From Heterodera schachtii (lineage: Eukaryota > Nematoda > Chromadorea > Rhabditida > Heteroderidae), in assembly GCA_023374025.1 (NCBI GenBank), contig SIJG01000002.1, positions 1,988,402 to 2,052,401 of the forward strand: DNA of 64,000 bases, given 5' to 3'. The translations under genes were made by a program, and so were the position numbers. The notes under the pieces are model-generated. The model was not told the DNA's origin, searched no databases, and saw only the letters and a program-made list of their open reading frames with translations. Position 1 is the first letter of the stretch; every line of letters begins with the position of its first letter. This document shows positions 11,401 to 22,322 of this stretch, piece after piece.

Positions 11401-12784
11401 GTGGTCCCGGTGTGACAGCGCAAGATTTGCAGAAAATTGTCATTTCGTTGGGTGCCACGCCAATTTCAAACCCTGGTACTGTACTGCTACAATGTTTTTT
11501 AGAGAGTGTCTTTCTTAAAGCTTCATTCCATCGTCTTTTTTCCAGTGTCTTTCTTAAAGCTTCATTCCATCTCTTTTTTCCAAACGTTGTTCTGACTATT
11601 TGCAGGTAAAACTGCCGATTTCCTCGTGGCAATGGACAACAGACCGGTGAGCTGTGTGGCGGCAATAAAAGCGGACAATTACCACATCGTACATGGCAAT
11701 TGGCTGCGCAAATGCAAGGAGCGTGGGAGGCTAATACCATGGTAAGAAGTGGGGAGAGAGGGAATGGCCGAATAATGGATGCCCTTGGCAGGGAACGGTC
11801 GGACATGGTATATATTTCATCACGGGCACCGTTCGATTTGTTTTCTCTTCCAACTGATGAGGAAGAAGAGAAAACAGAACAAGAATTGGACGACGAGGGC
11901 GAGGGAACGGTGGACAGAGAAGAGGGAGAGATGGAAGAAGGCGAGAGGGAAGCGGGGGAGGAGGAGAGGGAAAGAGAGACGGAAGAGAGGGAAAGAGAGA
12001 CGGAAGAGAGAGGGGGGAGGGAAGGGACGAGTGGCAGCGAAGAAGAGACTGGGGCACTTGAAGTTGCAAACAGAGCGTTGGACGAGGAGAATCGGGTGAC
12101 TGATTAGCTGGGCGGAGAGCGATTTGTTAATGACCTTCCGCCGGGGGAGGGGGGGGGGGGGAGGAAGCACCCCGTTGCGATTTGCGAAATCATATTTGCT
12201 CCGGTGGCTCTATTTTCAATTCCCGAATGGGTGCTTCATTTGTTTTCGATTTAATTCATTTCCCTGTTCTCCTTCCCTTAATCTGTTCTCCAATTTGTTT
12301 CAGATGTGTGACCAAATTGAGGAGATGATCCACGACTTCGATTCTGCGCCGGTCGAACCGGAAAACCTTTTCTCGGGCTTTGTGTTCTTTGTCCACGAAT
12401 CGGTGAAGGCGGTGGAGAAGCAACAGAACGTCGTCCAATTGAACGACAAAATCGAGGCACGAAACGGCCAAATCAGCGAAGTGCTGGACGGATCAGTTAC
12501 CCATGTTGTGATCAGTTCAATGTGAGAGGATTGATTGGCATTTCGTTGCTTTGCAAAAATTGACCAATTTTCAAAGGGACCCCGACCAGGCCGAGGCACT
12601 GTTCGTGTGGAATGAAGAACAGAAGGGATGGCTCGGCTCTTTCGTCACTTCCGAATGGGTGGAAAGGGCAATCGTTGAGGAGGACCGTTATCAGGATTGG
12701 AGAACACCTTCACAATTGGATCCGAACAAAATAAAAGTGATTAGTCCGAATTTGCGAAATATTTATTTATTTATTCTCACTTAA
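8439..12784 (+). CDS. lig-4: DNA ligase IV
   Basis: ATP-dependent nuclear ligase that seals double-strand breaks in non-homologous end joining with XRCC4. Many short exons. In order: N-terminal DNA-binding domain (FYELCQVFEAI ... YDALRLFVP ... GIKE, then an ILVERLADKV region), catalytic motif I EIKYDGEHLL with the AMP-accepting Lys codon at 9562-9564, YKYFTRNG (motif III), FVLDCEVL, EEGIVVK (motif IV), GWFKIKPDY (motif V), OB fold, then BRCT1 (about 11.3-11.7 kb), an acidic linker (11.8-12.1 kb) and BRCT2 (from 12301; SGFVFFVHES ... THVVIS ... VTSEWVERA). The first intron appears to be GC-AG (exon ends AAAGAG, intron starts GCAAAT) because the next exon only reads through from ACTAAACTT. The inter-BRCT linker is unusually Glu/Arg-rich and comes from a GA-repeat expansion. 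Divergent from cox-6B. Confidence 0.93.
11510..11582 (+). repeat. tandem duplication inside a lig-4 intron
   Basis: A unit of about 35 nt reading AGTGTCTTTCTTAAAGCTTC followed by ATTCCAT and a T-rich stretch occurs twice in a row between the two BRCT1-coding exons. The first copy ends in TTTTTTCCAG, which is itself an acceptor-like sequence; the true acceptor appears to be the later ATTTGCAG at about 11606. Seen directly in the sequence. Confidence 0.8.
11860..12040 (+). repeat. GA-rich coding repeat (lig-4 acidic linker)
   Basis: Purine-rich segment inside the lig-4 reading frame, with a perfect short tandem (GAGAGGGAAAGAGAGACGGAA repeated). It encodes Glu/Arg-rich peptide with repeats of RERETEE between the two BRCT domains, where ligase IV normally has the XRCC4-binding segment. 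Confidence 0.75.
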
Positions 12785-15215
12785 CCTTTCATAATTCCCA
12801 TTGTAACATGAATAACCCACTCAACTTTGTTTATCACTTACTTTTCATGATAAATATGAAGACTGACTACAGAATAAATATAAATTATTAATTTTTAACA
12901 TCTTAAAGTATCCCTTTCTGTGTCTGTTTTCTTCTTTGGTCGGTCAGATTTCGTTAGGGATGGCATTGGAAAGTGTCATCAGTGCCCGAGAATTTACAGC
13001 GATTATCTCTTCATTGACAGTTCATCCCCGGCGGCAGTTCCTTTTCCATCCCTTGGGACTTCCAAAGTCGGCATTTTCAAAGGCCAACCCCCTTATAATG
13101 TATTTATATATGTGCAAGTTGAAGGAACAGCGGGAGAGAGTTGTGGTGGTGGGGGGGGGGGGGGAGAAACCGGGAACGGAGGGGGGGGGGGGAAGGGGAA
13201 GAGGAGGGGTGAGGGGGCGGAGGGTGCCGCTGATACACTGATGGGAGAGACGAGCTTTGACCACCACTTTAAAATACCTTTGTGGCGCCCAATTTTTCCG
13301 CATTACACCTCTGAGTCAAAGGTTAATGAGTGGGGGGAAGCCAAGGTCAGGATCAAAAGGGGGGGAAGAGAATGATGGGAGACGAAGGGAAGAAGCGGCG
13401 GATCAAAGGGGGGAAAAGCGAATGGGGGCAAAAGGGAAGGCACAGAGAGAGAATGGCCACAATAACTCATCAAATGCTTTTTCGGCACGGGCGCTGTTTT
13501 TGGCATTAAGAAGGGTCTTCCGTCCCCTCTCATTGCTTTTCCATATGCTTTTGCGCAATTCCATTTGGTCCTTCCCCTCCCTTTCCCTTTTCACTTTATT
13601 TTATTTTCCCTTTGTTTTGTTTGAGCAAAGGGCGGCACTTTCCCCTTTCATCTCGAATGCCTTCCCTTTCTTTGCCTGTCAAAATTGAGTAAATCCCTCC
13701 AGGCTAAGCCATTTGCGCAAAACCACAAAAGGGAAAGGGGGCGGGGAGAGTTGGGATTAACAGCGCCTGCAGCTATGTGTCTGCTGTGCCCTTTTCTGCT
13801 CTCTCTCTGTCCGATGATCCCATGAGCCATTTGAGGGGAGAGGGGAGGAGGGAGAATGAATGTTTGTTTAGTGAGGAGGAAAAGGAACCGGCAAATGGGG
13901 CAGGGAAATGATCGGAGTTGAGATAAGACGGGGGGGGGGGGGGGGGGGGATGGGTTGTGGGTACACTATCCAATCCAATCCAATCCCATCCCTCCCCCCC
14001 CCCCTCCGCTCATCCATTCTTCGCTCATTAGCATGGAACAAAAACCTTTTGAGGAGTGGGTGGGAAAGGGCGGGGGCGAAGGGTGGCACTCCCTTTGCCC
14101 GCTGCTGAAAGGAGAGATTGTCCCCGATTAGCCCTTGGGGGTCAATTGCCTCCACTTTACTCCCATCCTCCTATTAATTCTCTTCTGCGGTCTCTCCCCC
14201 CTTTCCTCCACCTTCCCCTCCCTTTAAACAACTCTCATCGTCCCCCTGTGGTAATCCATCATCCATTCTTCCTCTTCTTTCTTCTTCTTCCACCACTTCT
14301 GTCTCATCGGGGGACGACCGACCGCCCCTCGGGGGAGGGGGGCAAAATTCAATGAATGAATGAATGTACCCCTCCTCTCCCCTCCCCCCCCCGCTCTTTT
14401 CTGTTGCTGTTTTCCGCCTGTCCATCGCTGCAAAAGTTTGACTAAAACGGGGGGGGGGGTGAGCGAGTTGTGTGGGGTGGCGACGGCGAAGCGATAGTAT
14501 TCCCTTTTTCCATTTGGGGAAAGAGAGGGGGCGACGAACGAAGGACCGATGATGCGATACGGTAATTGTCTCGCAATTAAATACAATTAATTAATTATCG
14601 CCCATCGCCAAATTCACTCTTTTAATTTATTAAACTCATTTACAATGTGAAACAAAAACGAGAGAAAGAGAAAGAAAGAGAGAGCGAAATTAGTTGAAAT
14701 TAGCTTAAGAAAAGGGGAAAAGATATGGACGAAATTGAGAGGAGGTAAATGGAGGAAAACAGCAGCGGAAGAGCGAAGGGATTCACAAAACGGGCAAAAG
14801 GCAAAGCCAAACGAAATTCCCACCCCACGGCCGCCCATTTATTTGCTGCCAGCTTTTTCTGCCTAATCACTTTAGTCCTCCGATCGATTCCATCCGATCG
14901 CTGGCAGAGGGAAGGAACAGCGAATGGGGGGAGGGGGGGGGGGAGGGGAGGGAGTGATGTTGCCATTGCCATAGCTTAAAACCCTCGGGGGAGTGGCGAA
15001 ATGTTTTTTTCTGTTTTGGTCAAAAAATGAAAACGAAAAAAGAGGCGATTCTGAAACGGATGAAAAGATAAAATGGCAAATGAAAGGACACAAAAAGAAG
15101 GGAATGAGGTGACTCTGATAATTTTGGCCCTTTTCCTTTGAAAAAGACCGAAAAATCACTGATTAACTAAGACGGAAAGAGAGAGAGAATGGCGGCACCA
15201 AAATGAATGCTTTTG
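12785..15215. other. intergenic region between lig-4 and ceh-13 (convergent)
   Basis: No gene can be supported. It holds AT-rich lig-4 3' sequence to about 12.9 kb, then G-runs (13150-13200, 13931-13950), CT- and GA-rich blocks and several poly-C/poly-G runs near 14.4 and 14.9 kb. The open frames in it are low-complexity and show no domain. Both flanking genes end here. Confidence 0.5.
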
Positions 15216-17032
15216 TCAGTGCCGTTTTGGCGACGGCGACGGCCCCTCGGCGGAGGAGGCGGACGACGAAAGTTGTGCCGTAGAGAGACCATCGGAACTG
15301 TTGTTGGCATTGCTTGAGGGCGGGTGGGGGTTGGCAAAAGCCGCCGAATTTGGCCAAAGCGAAGCGGCGGCGGCGGAGGAGGAGGAGGAAAGCAGAAAGT
15401 CGTGTTCCTTCTTTTGCTTTTTCATCTAAAAAAAATCGGTAAATTTCAGCACAATATTTCCTGCGGACTTTCCATCCGACGACCCAAAAAAGTGCCAAAA
15501 GTGCTCAGTCCCATCCATGCCCATTTCTCGACTTTAAACCCATAATTTATCAAAATGCCTTCCCCCCCCCCCAAAAATGCCATTCGATTTACTTTCATCC
15601 GTCTGTTTTGGAACCAAATTTTGATCTGTGCCTCCTGCAGTTGCAATGTGTTTGCGATCTCCGCCCGTCGCGTTTTGTTCAAATATTTGTTCGTGTGGAA
15701 TTCCTTAATGCATTTTCATGAGTTTGCCTCTCTCTGTTTGTGCCGTCCGTTACCTTTTCGAGTTCCGTTAGCTGTTGATAAGTGAAATTCGTTCGGTTTC
15801 CGCCCGCCACGGCACTTTCAGTCCCGCGAATTCGTCCCCGGTGGCGCGACTGTTCCTCTCGCTGTTCCGCCACTGAAAATCCTTCGTATTTTTATTTGCC
15901 TTGGCATTTTTTGGGGGGGGGGCGCTGAGTTTGACCTTCCCCTCCCTTCGCAAGCAGAAAGATTTACGACCGTTCATACACTCATTAGGGGGACGCAAGT
16001 GTCAAATGTTATTCTTTGCTCCCTCCCCCAAGTTTTCGGCTATTCTTTTCCGCCCTCCCTAAATTTTTACCTCCCGGCGAAGTTGGCATTCCCCGGGGCG
16101 TTGCCGTCGCTCTTTTCACTTGCATCCATTTGTACTGTTGTTGCTGCTCAATCGACAGTTGTGGCGGTTGCATTTGCTGCTGTTGCTGCTGCTGTTGTTG
16201 TTGTGCCGATCTCTGCGTCGCTCTTTTGCTCCCTTTCAAAATTTGGCAATTCAATACTTCTTGGCTTTTAAAATCAAATCCCCTCTCCCTTTAATCCCCC
16301 TCTTTTTGCTCACTTTTCCCCTCCCCCTTCGGCTGTCTCTTTTTCGTCCCTCCATTCGTCCCCCTTTCTGCTGCTGCAGCTTCTGCTGATGATGGCATTG
16401 ATGTGCCAGCTGTGACTGTTTCCGCTGTTGTCAGAATTCCATTGGCGAACGGGTGAAACCCAAGCGGCGGTGTGCTCATCGATGGCTCCTCTTTTGTGTG
16501 CAACGCATAGAAATCGTCCCCGTGGAAATGCGCTAAGCTCAGTTGTGGCGGTGCCATTCCGTGCGCTCCGCTCGACAGCCATTGGGCGGTGTCGGCGCCG
16601 AACAAAAGGTTGGCCGCCGGTTCCAGCAAAAGTTCGGTCGGTGCCGAAAGTTGCGGAATGGTCGACGCGTGGTAAGCGGCGACGGAGGCGAACGAGGGCG
16701 CTTGTTGGTGGGCGCCGTTTTGGCCATGTGGTGCCGCGGAACACATCGGCAGAGGGTGCGCAAGCGCGTTTCCGCCGTTGCCGTTGTCGCCGCAAGAAGC
16801 AGATTGATTGGGCGGCAACAGCACGGAAGAGGGCTAAAGCAAAAGGGGCGCAATTAAATCCACTAATGGGATTAATTAATTGCTAATTGCTGACTTGCTG
16901 CTGCTGTTCCGGTGCGTATCCGCCGTTCTGCTGCGGTTGGTGCGCTGTCGCGTAATATAAATTGGCGCCCGGCGCTGCCGACGGACCGCCGCCGCTGAAA
17001 ATCAGCTGGAAAGAGCCGGCAGAACAGCTCAT
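15216..17032 (-). CDS. ceh-13: Hox transcription factor CEH-13 (labial/Hox1 class)
   Basis: Anterior Hox transcription factor. Six exons on the minus strand: 17032-16895, 16833-16314, 16232-16071, 15872-15754, 15703-15593, 15425-15216; 419 residues in frame. The labial-type hexapeptide YKWMQVKR is in exon 3 after a Gln run; in Hox1 proteins this motif recruits the PBX cofactor. The homeodomain reads [19 protein letters not shown], then [19 protein letters not shown] and [27 protein letters not shown] and [11 protein letters not shown] are hallmarks of Hox1. Introns split the homeobox after LEK and after RRMK; the last exon resumes MKKQKKEHD and ends in a Ser/Ala-rich tail. The N terminus is Ala/Gln/Pro-rich. 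The start Met heads exon 1 ([12 protein letters not shown]). mab-5 lies about 10 kb away, in the opposite orientation, with lig-4 between. Confidence 0.92.
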
Positions 17033-17717
17033 TACGCTCGGGAAGCTTCAAATGTATTATCTGTCAAAATTGAATGAATGAAAAAGCAAAGATGATGAAG
17101 TTGGTGGCGGAATGATGAAAGAAATTGGGGACGAAAGGGCGCTGCTGACTTGTGGAGGATGGATGGAATTGGCGGGGGAGGGGGGGGGGGGGCTAATGAG
17201 TGTGGTGGTGGTAGGAGAGAGAGAGAGAGGGGGAGGGGAGAGAAAAGCGATGGGAGAGAGCCGGGGGAGGAGGGGAGAATGATGAGTGATGAGCTCCTCC
17301 TGTGACGAGAGAAGGGATGCCAATGAATGTAGCGGGGGAGGGGGGGGGAAGCAGAGGGGGCAAACTCCGCCTGGGGGGAGGGAAGGTGAAGGGGAAGAGC
17401 AGAAGCGGCGGCGGACTCCCCCCCCCCTTCCCCCCTTTTCCCCCGCTTTCCCCCCTTTTCCCCCGCTTTCCCCCGCCCTCCGCTGCCCGTAACTCTAAGC
17501 CATAAATCAAAATGACGGCTGGCAGCAAGAAGAAAATGAAAATGTGAAGGGAGGAGGCAGAGAAAGGTGGGGGGGGGAGGGGGAGGGGGCGGGGGCAGGG
17601 CACTCTCGGGGGAATAATCCATCCAATGGACGACGGGCGAGCGGGGGCGGGTTCGTTAATTGGGACGACTGACGGCGGCGGGGGGAGAAATATGAGTGGG
17701 ATACGGTAATGTGCAGG

Positions 17718-18090
17718 AGGAACTTCGACGACGTGAACTGCTGCTACTGGGAAAGATGCGCATAGGAAGAAGGGATGGGAGAAGGAGGATGAGATTGACG
17801 AAGCTCATCCATCCCTCCCCGAATCTGTGGGGTGCCGGAGAGATCCCTACGGAATCCCCTCGGGGCGTGCCGTGTGCCGTACCCCCCCCACCCTCTGGCC
17901 CGACCCTTTCGGCTATTTCTCATTTCGTTTTTTGGCACCCCTTCCCCCGACCATTCTTGTCCATCTGTTCGTCCATTTCCAGGATCGGTATGCCGACAAA
18001 TTGGTTGGATTTGTTTGGGATGAATTGTCCCCCGCCGAGGACAACGGCGGATTATGCGTCGGGACTTACACCGCTCCGTTTGGACGAGGG
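17718..18090 (+). other. two exon-like segments, possible MAM-like peptide
   Basis: Bases 17718-17762 read RNFDDVNCCYWERCA, which resembles the Cys/Phe/Trp start of MAM-type extracellular domains. After a TTTCCAG acceptor, 17983-18090 reads DRYADKLVGFVWDE and LCVGTYTAPFGR with ordinary amino-acid composition. The two pieces are not joined by an obvious donor in frame and no further exons are seen. They may be exons of an unrecognised plus-strand gene, remnants of one, or chance. Confidence 0.25.
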
Positions 18091-19419
18091 TCGGTCGGAT
18101 CGTCGTTTTGTCCTCCAATTTGGGGCTGTCTCTCCCTCTCTTTGCTCTTTTCGTCCTTCCATATGCAAATGCCCCTCCCCCCTCCACCGATTTATCATTC
18201 CCCCCCCCCCCCGGGGGTATCTTCCTGCCCATCTCCCCCCCCCCCCTCCGGCAATTTGTCATTGTCTCCCCTCTCCGCCGAGTGTTTCTCCCCAAACATT
18301 CCCTCCCCCCCCCCCCCAACTCAGTCCATTTGACCTCCTCCCAATCGAATCACTTTTCGGGTTAAACTGATCACAAAAGTCAAAATATTATTTCCCTTTT
18401 ACACAATGGAATAATTCATTTTCGTCCAAATTTTGTATGGGGGAAATGGCATCATTTAAATGAGGGAATAATTGAAGTAACGAATAGAAAAACTTTTTTT
18501 CCAAGATTTAATGAGCAAAAATCACAATGAATCATAATTGTGAAAGTCTTTCTTCTCTAACATTAGAACTTTTATCAAAATATATGCCGAAACCCGAAAA
18601 ATGCCAATGACCGAATAAACAACCATTAGCTCACCACAAATTGAAGGGAAATTTTCTCCAGGTTTTTGTGGGCATTTTTATTGGAATTTTTCGGTCATAA
18701 AACATTAAATTTAGGTTCTTTTTAGCACTTTTTACACTTTCCATACAAACTATACCAATAATATAAATTTTATTAAAATAAACTTTAAAAAAAAAAGATT
18801 TGAGGAAAAATTAGAGCATCATTTCTAAAATCATTTGTATGAAAATATCAATTTATCATAGTTTTATTTGTCAAATATTATATTTTTTATCACTATAATA
18901 ATTATGATTAATTAAGTGCGTTTTGCGTGAGTTTTTCAAGACTAAGAGAAGGAGTTGTTTCATTTTTCAATTTTTGAAATCGAATATTTTCATTGGAATT
19001 TCGGAGGCACTACTGGAAAAAGAATTATTGAAATTTTGCTTCTATTTTTTAGCTCTTACACAAATTGCCAATTTTGTGGGTTTTAGCCTATTCCTGATCA
19101 TTTTTGGTTCGGCGTTCGATTGTCGCCGCCAATTTTAGAATTTTGGATGAGATTGTTAAAAGATTAACGCCCAAAAAATTGGAATTGTTTTAAGTTTTTA
19201 AAAATAATTTTGAATATTCCCAAATGAATTAGGGATTGGCCATGTGTCGAGGCGCCGTTGTATGAAAGTTTGGAATTTCAATGAAATTTGTTAGAAAATA
19301 TTTAAAAGTTTAAAAAAGGCCAGCAGGAATTTAAAGAAATCTAACCATTTTATTTTCTCATAGAGATCTCCAAACACCGAAGTTTTGTCTTCTTTGCTTT
19401 TTTCTAATTTGGTCCTCTT

Positions 19420-19850
19420 CCTCTTCCTCTTCCCTTCCCCTCTCCTCCTCTCTCTCACCCCTCATTCTTCCCTCTTCTCCCTTTCCTATGGCCTCCTCTC
19501 CTCTCTCTCCTTTCCTTTTGCATTTTCTCCTTTCCTCCTGTTCCCCTTTACTCTCTCCTTCACCCTCTTTTCCTCTTGTCCCCTCTCCTCTATCCCGCTC
19601 GCCATGTCTCCTGCTCCCCTTCTCTCCTCTCTTCTTCCATCCTCTTCCTCCTTTATTCTTCTCTTCCCCCTCCCTCTCTCCCTATTCCTCTTCCCCCCTC
19701 TCTCCGTTCCCTCTCCTCCCTCTCCTCCTCTCTCCCTCGCGACTCCTCCTCTTTCCCCTCCCCCTTTCTTCCTCTCCCCCTCCCTCTTCCCCTCCCCTCA
19801 CTTCCCATTCATCTTCCTCTTCCTCACCTTCTGTTCCCCTCACACTTTGT
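19420..19850 (+). repeat. polypyrimidine (CT-rich) tract
   Basis: About 400 bases that are almost only C and T on the plus strand. It opens a long frame (to 20791) that encodes only Ser/Pro/Leu/Phe strings in several frames at once, so it is treated as simple sequence and not as a gene. Confidence 0.85.
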
Positions 19851-21509
19851 TTAAATCATCGTCCATCGTCCACTTCTTCTCATCCCATTCTTTTCCATCC
19901 AACTCAATTTTCTTTGTTGTCCTTTTGATGTTTTGTTATGCCCGCAAGCAGAATTGGCCCGTCAAAACATTTGGCCCCCAAGAATTGATTGGCAGGAGGA
20001 TGAAGAAAAGGGGGAGGGAGGGGGGGGGGGAAGGGAGGGAAGGGGGATTTGAAGGATTTGGCCGGGAAGAAAACGGTAATGGGATGGGGGGGGAAGAGAG
20101 ACAGCACAGCACACGGACAACTGCTGACTTCCCCTCGGGGGGGGGGGGGAGGAGGACGGTGCATCAATGCAGAAAAGTATCAACAGCAAGGGCAAAAGGG
20201 GAGGACCGATTGAGAGAGGGAGGGGCGGGGGGGGGGGATGATCGAACCAAAAAGGGGAGAGGGGGGGGGGGGGGTGTGACGAAAGCACAACAAATGGGAG
20301 GGGTCCGGGGAATTCGGGGGAATGCCGAATCATGTCCGGGTTTTGGTCTGATCACCAAATCGGTGTATCATTATTCGCCCATTGATCTACCTTCATTCCC
20401 CCGATCGGTCCTACTATTCCTTCCCCGTCCTCTCCCCCATTTTTCCATGTTCTGCTTCCTTCCTTTCTTCCATCCGCGTCCTATTCATCCGCCGATTGAT
20501 CCCTTCGCCTCCCATTGCCTCCGCTCGGCCGTAAACCTTCGCCAATGCCCACTTTTTCCTCTTCCCCCCCCCCCCTCCGTCCGTCCTTTCCCATCGCGTC
20601 GCCCGCGCCATAAATCACTCTGCGCTTTGGGGGGCGTCCCGAGCAAACATTCAGCGGCAGTGCTCCCTCAGCCCGTCCTTCTCCCCCCTCGTCCATTCCC
20701 TTTTCCATCTCTTCCAATTCCTTCTTCCCCTCCCCCCCAAATGCCTTTTCTCTTCCGCCGTACCCAAAATTCACTCGAATTCCTTCCTTAAGCGTACGTA
20801 ATATATCTTCTACCCATTCTCTGTTATGCTCTGCTGAATTGTCGAATTCTTCGCAAATCATTTAAAGTTATCAATATATTATTGATCATTTTTGCTCTGC
20901 CTTTTTGGCCGATCAATTAATTAATAATTAATTAATTGACTAATTGGTCCTTCTGTTTTGCCTACCAATCAATCATCAATCACCCCCCCCAATCATTTCC
21001 AAGGGGCCCTTTCTTCCCCAATTTCGGTGTTTTCATCGACCCATAATTTTTTGTTGCATTTGGCCATTGAAACGCATGGCGAATCGCAATGACAAAACAA
21101 ACGGAAAAGAGAAGAAGAAGAAGCTGAAGCAGTCCACGCTACCCAATTGGTTCTTCGCCTTTTGCATTTGCTAATTGCCCCCCCCACCCTCCGGCAATTC
21201 CCTTTTCTCATTATCATTATTTATCAGTCAGTCCGTCCAGTCGGTTTTCAGTCTTTCAAACCGTTGCTAACACAGACATTCATTCACTCATTTCCCTCCC
21301 CCCCCCCCCCTTATCTCAGAACCCCTCACAATCATTCCCCCCCCCCCCCCCAAAGGGTTCACCCCAAAACGTTGCTGGAAGATTTTTGGACCATAACTTT
21401 GTTCGTTGTGAATCAATTAAGCATTTGTGGTGTTTTTCGGTAACTCTCTCTATGTGTTTATCATTATTCTGCTAAATCTCAAACATTTCGTTAAGTTTCG
21501 AAAAAAAAC

Positions 21510-21617
21510 ATGGCTGAAGGAACTCAAAAACTTGGTTCATCTCCCTTATCTCAGGATGTGATTTTGAGGATTTATCCCTATTTAAGGTTCTCTGGGAGAG
21601 GGGCAAATTTTTTTTAA
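21510..21617 (+). other. small open frame with F-box-like start
   Basis: Thirty-five codons beginning MAEGTQKLGSSPLSQDVILR and continuing IYPYLRF before a stop. The block LSQDVILRIYPYL resembles the beginning of an F-box (pattern LP.D.L..I...L), a motif common in expanded nematode families. No downstream exon is seen. It may be a remnant; confidence is low. Confidence 0.2.
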
Positions 21618-22310
21618 ATGAGGTTTTGTGGATTTTTGTTTGTTATTGAAAATTTGTGAGGACTTTTTTTTGTACAAAATTGGCTTTTTTTGTAAAAATC
21701 TATTAATAAATTGAATTAAATTTTTAAAATTTTCCCGGGCGGTGCCTTTTCCGTCCGCCGGACCATCCCTTACAAAAATGAAAGTTCCTGAAGATATTGT
21801 TGTTTTATTTTGAATTTTGATGTTTTAAAGGGAGGAGGACTTTCTCTGCCAAACAATTATTTTTGAGGGTTTTAGTGCCAAGCGAGGATTGATGGCATTT
21901 TCAAATTTTAGATCACTTCCCGGCCCTCTCTCATCGCCATGCTTTTCCCCTTCAGCCCCGCTTTTCGAATGCCTTTCCATGATTCCCGATCCGCCATTCC
22001 CGATCCCCCCCCCCCCCTATGTCTCTGTCCCTCCCCCTTTTCCATGATTACCCCACTCATTGCTCCCCATTTATTCCCCCCTCCCCCTTCTCTTCCCCCA
22101 TTTTCCTAATATTTTTCACTTCCGTCCATCCGTTCGACCGACCGTCTGCTGAAGCGCGGCTCTCCACACTTGTAGTGGCGAAAGCTTGTTGATGCTTTGA
22201 AAGGGAATAAGCTCGCCTCTACAGGCGTGGACTGACCGATCGGCAAAATCAGCAACAAAAATTGATCAACAAAGAGAGAACAGCCAGTGGAGCTTGTTTC
22301 ATTAGAACTT

Positions 22311-22322
22311 TATCAGCTGATA
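22311..22322. promoter_or_regulatory. perfect palindrome TATCAGCTGATA
   Basis: A 12-bp perfect palindrome combining inverted GATA motifs (TATC/GATA) around an E-box (CAGCTG). It lies in a non-repetitive island (22.14-22.36 kb) within the otherwise simple-sequence region 5' of ceh-13. GATA and bHLH factors bind such sites in nematodes; binding here is inference. Confidence 0.35.

Noticed and set aside
12920..13688. Overlapping plus-strand frames downstream of lig-4
   Set aside because: They run through poly-G blocks and carry no domain; composition shifts abruptly with the repeats.
15216..15425. Last ceh-13 exon as a separate small gene starting MKKQKKEHD
   Set aside because: It follows a TTTTTTTAG acceptor in phase with the homeodomain exon ending RRMK and supplies the basic tail expected after a Hox homeodomain.
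19385..20791. Long open frame of 468 codons on +
   Set aside because: Almost entirely CT-rich simple sequence; the peptide is Ser/Pro/Leu/Phe strings, other frames are equally open, and the 3' part crosses poly-G runs. No domain or splice support.
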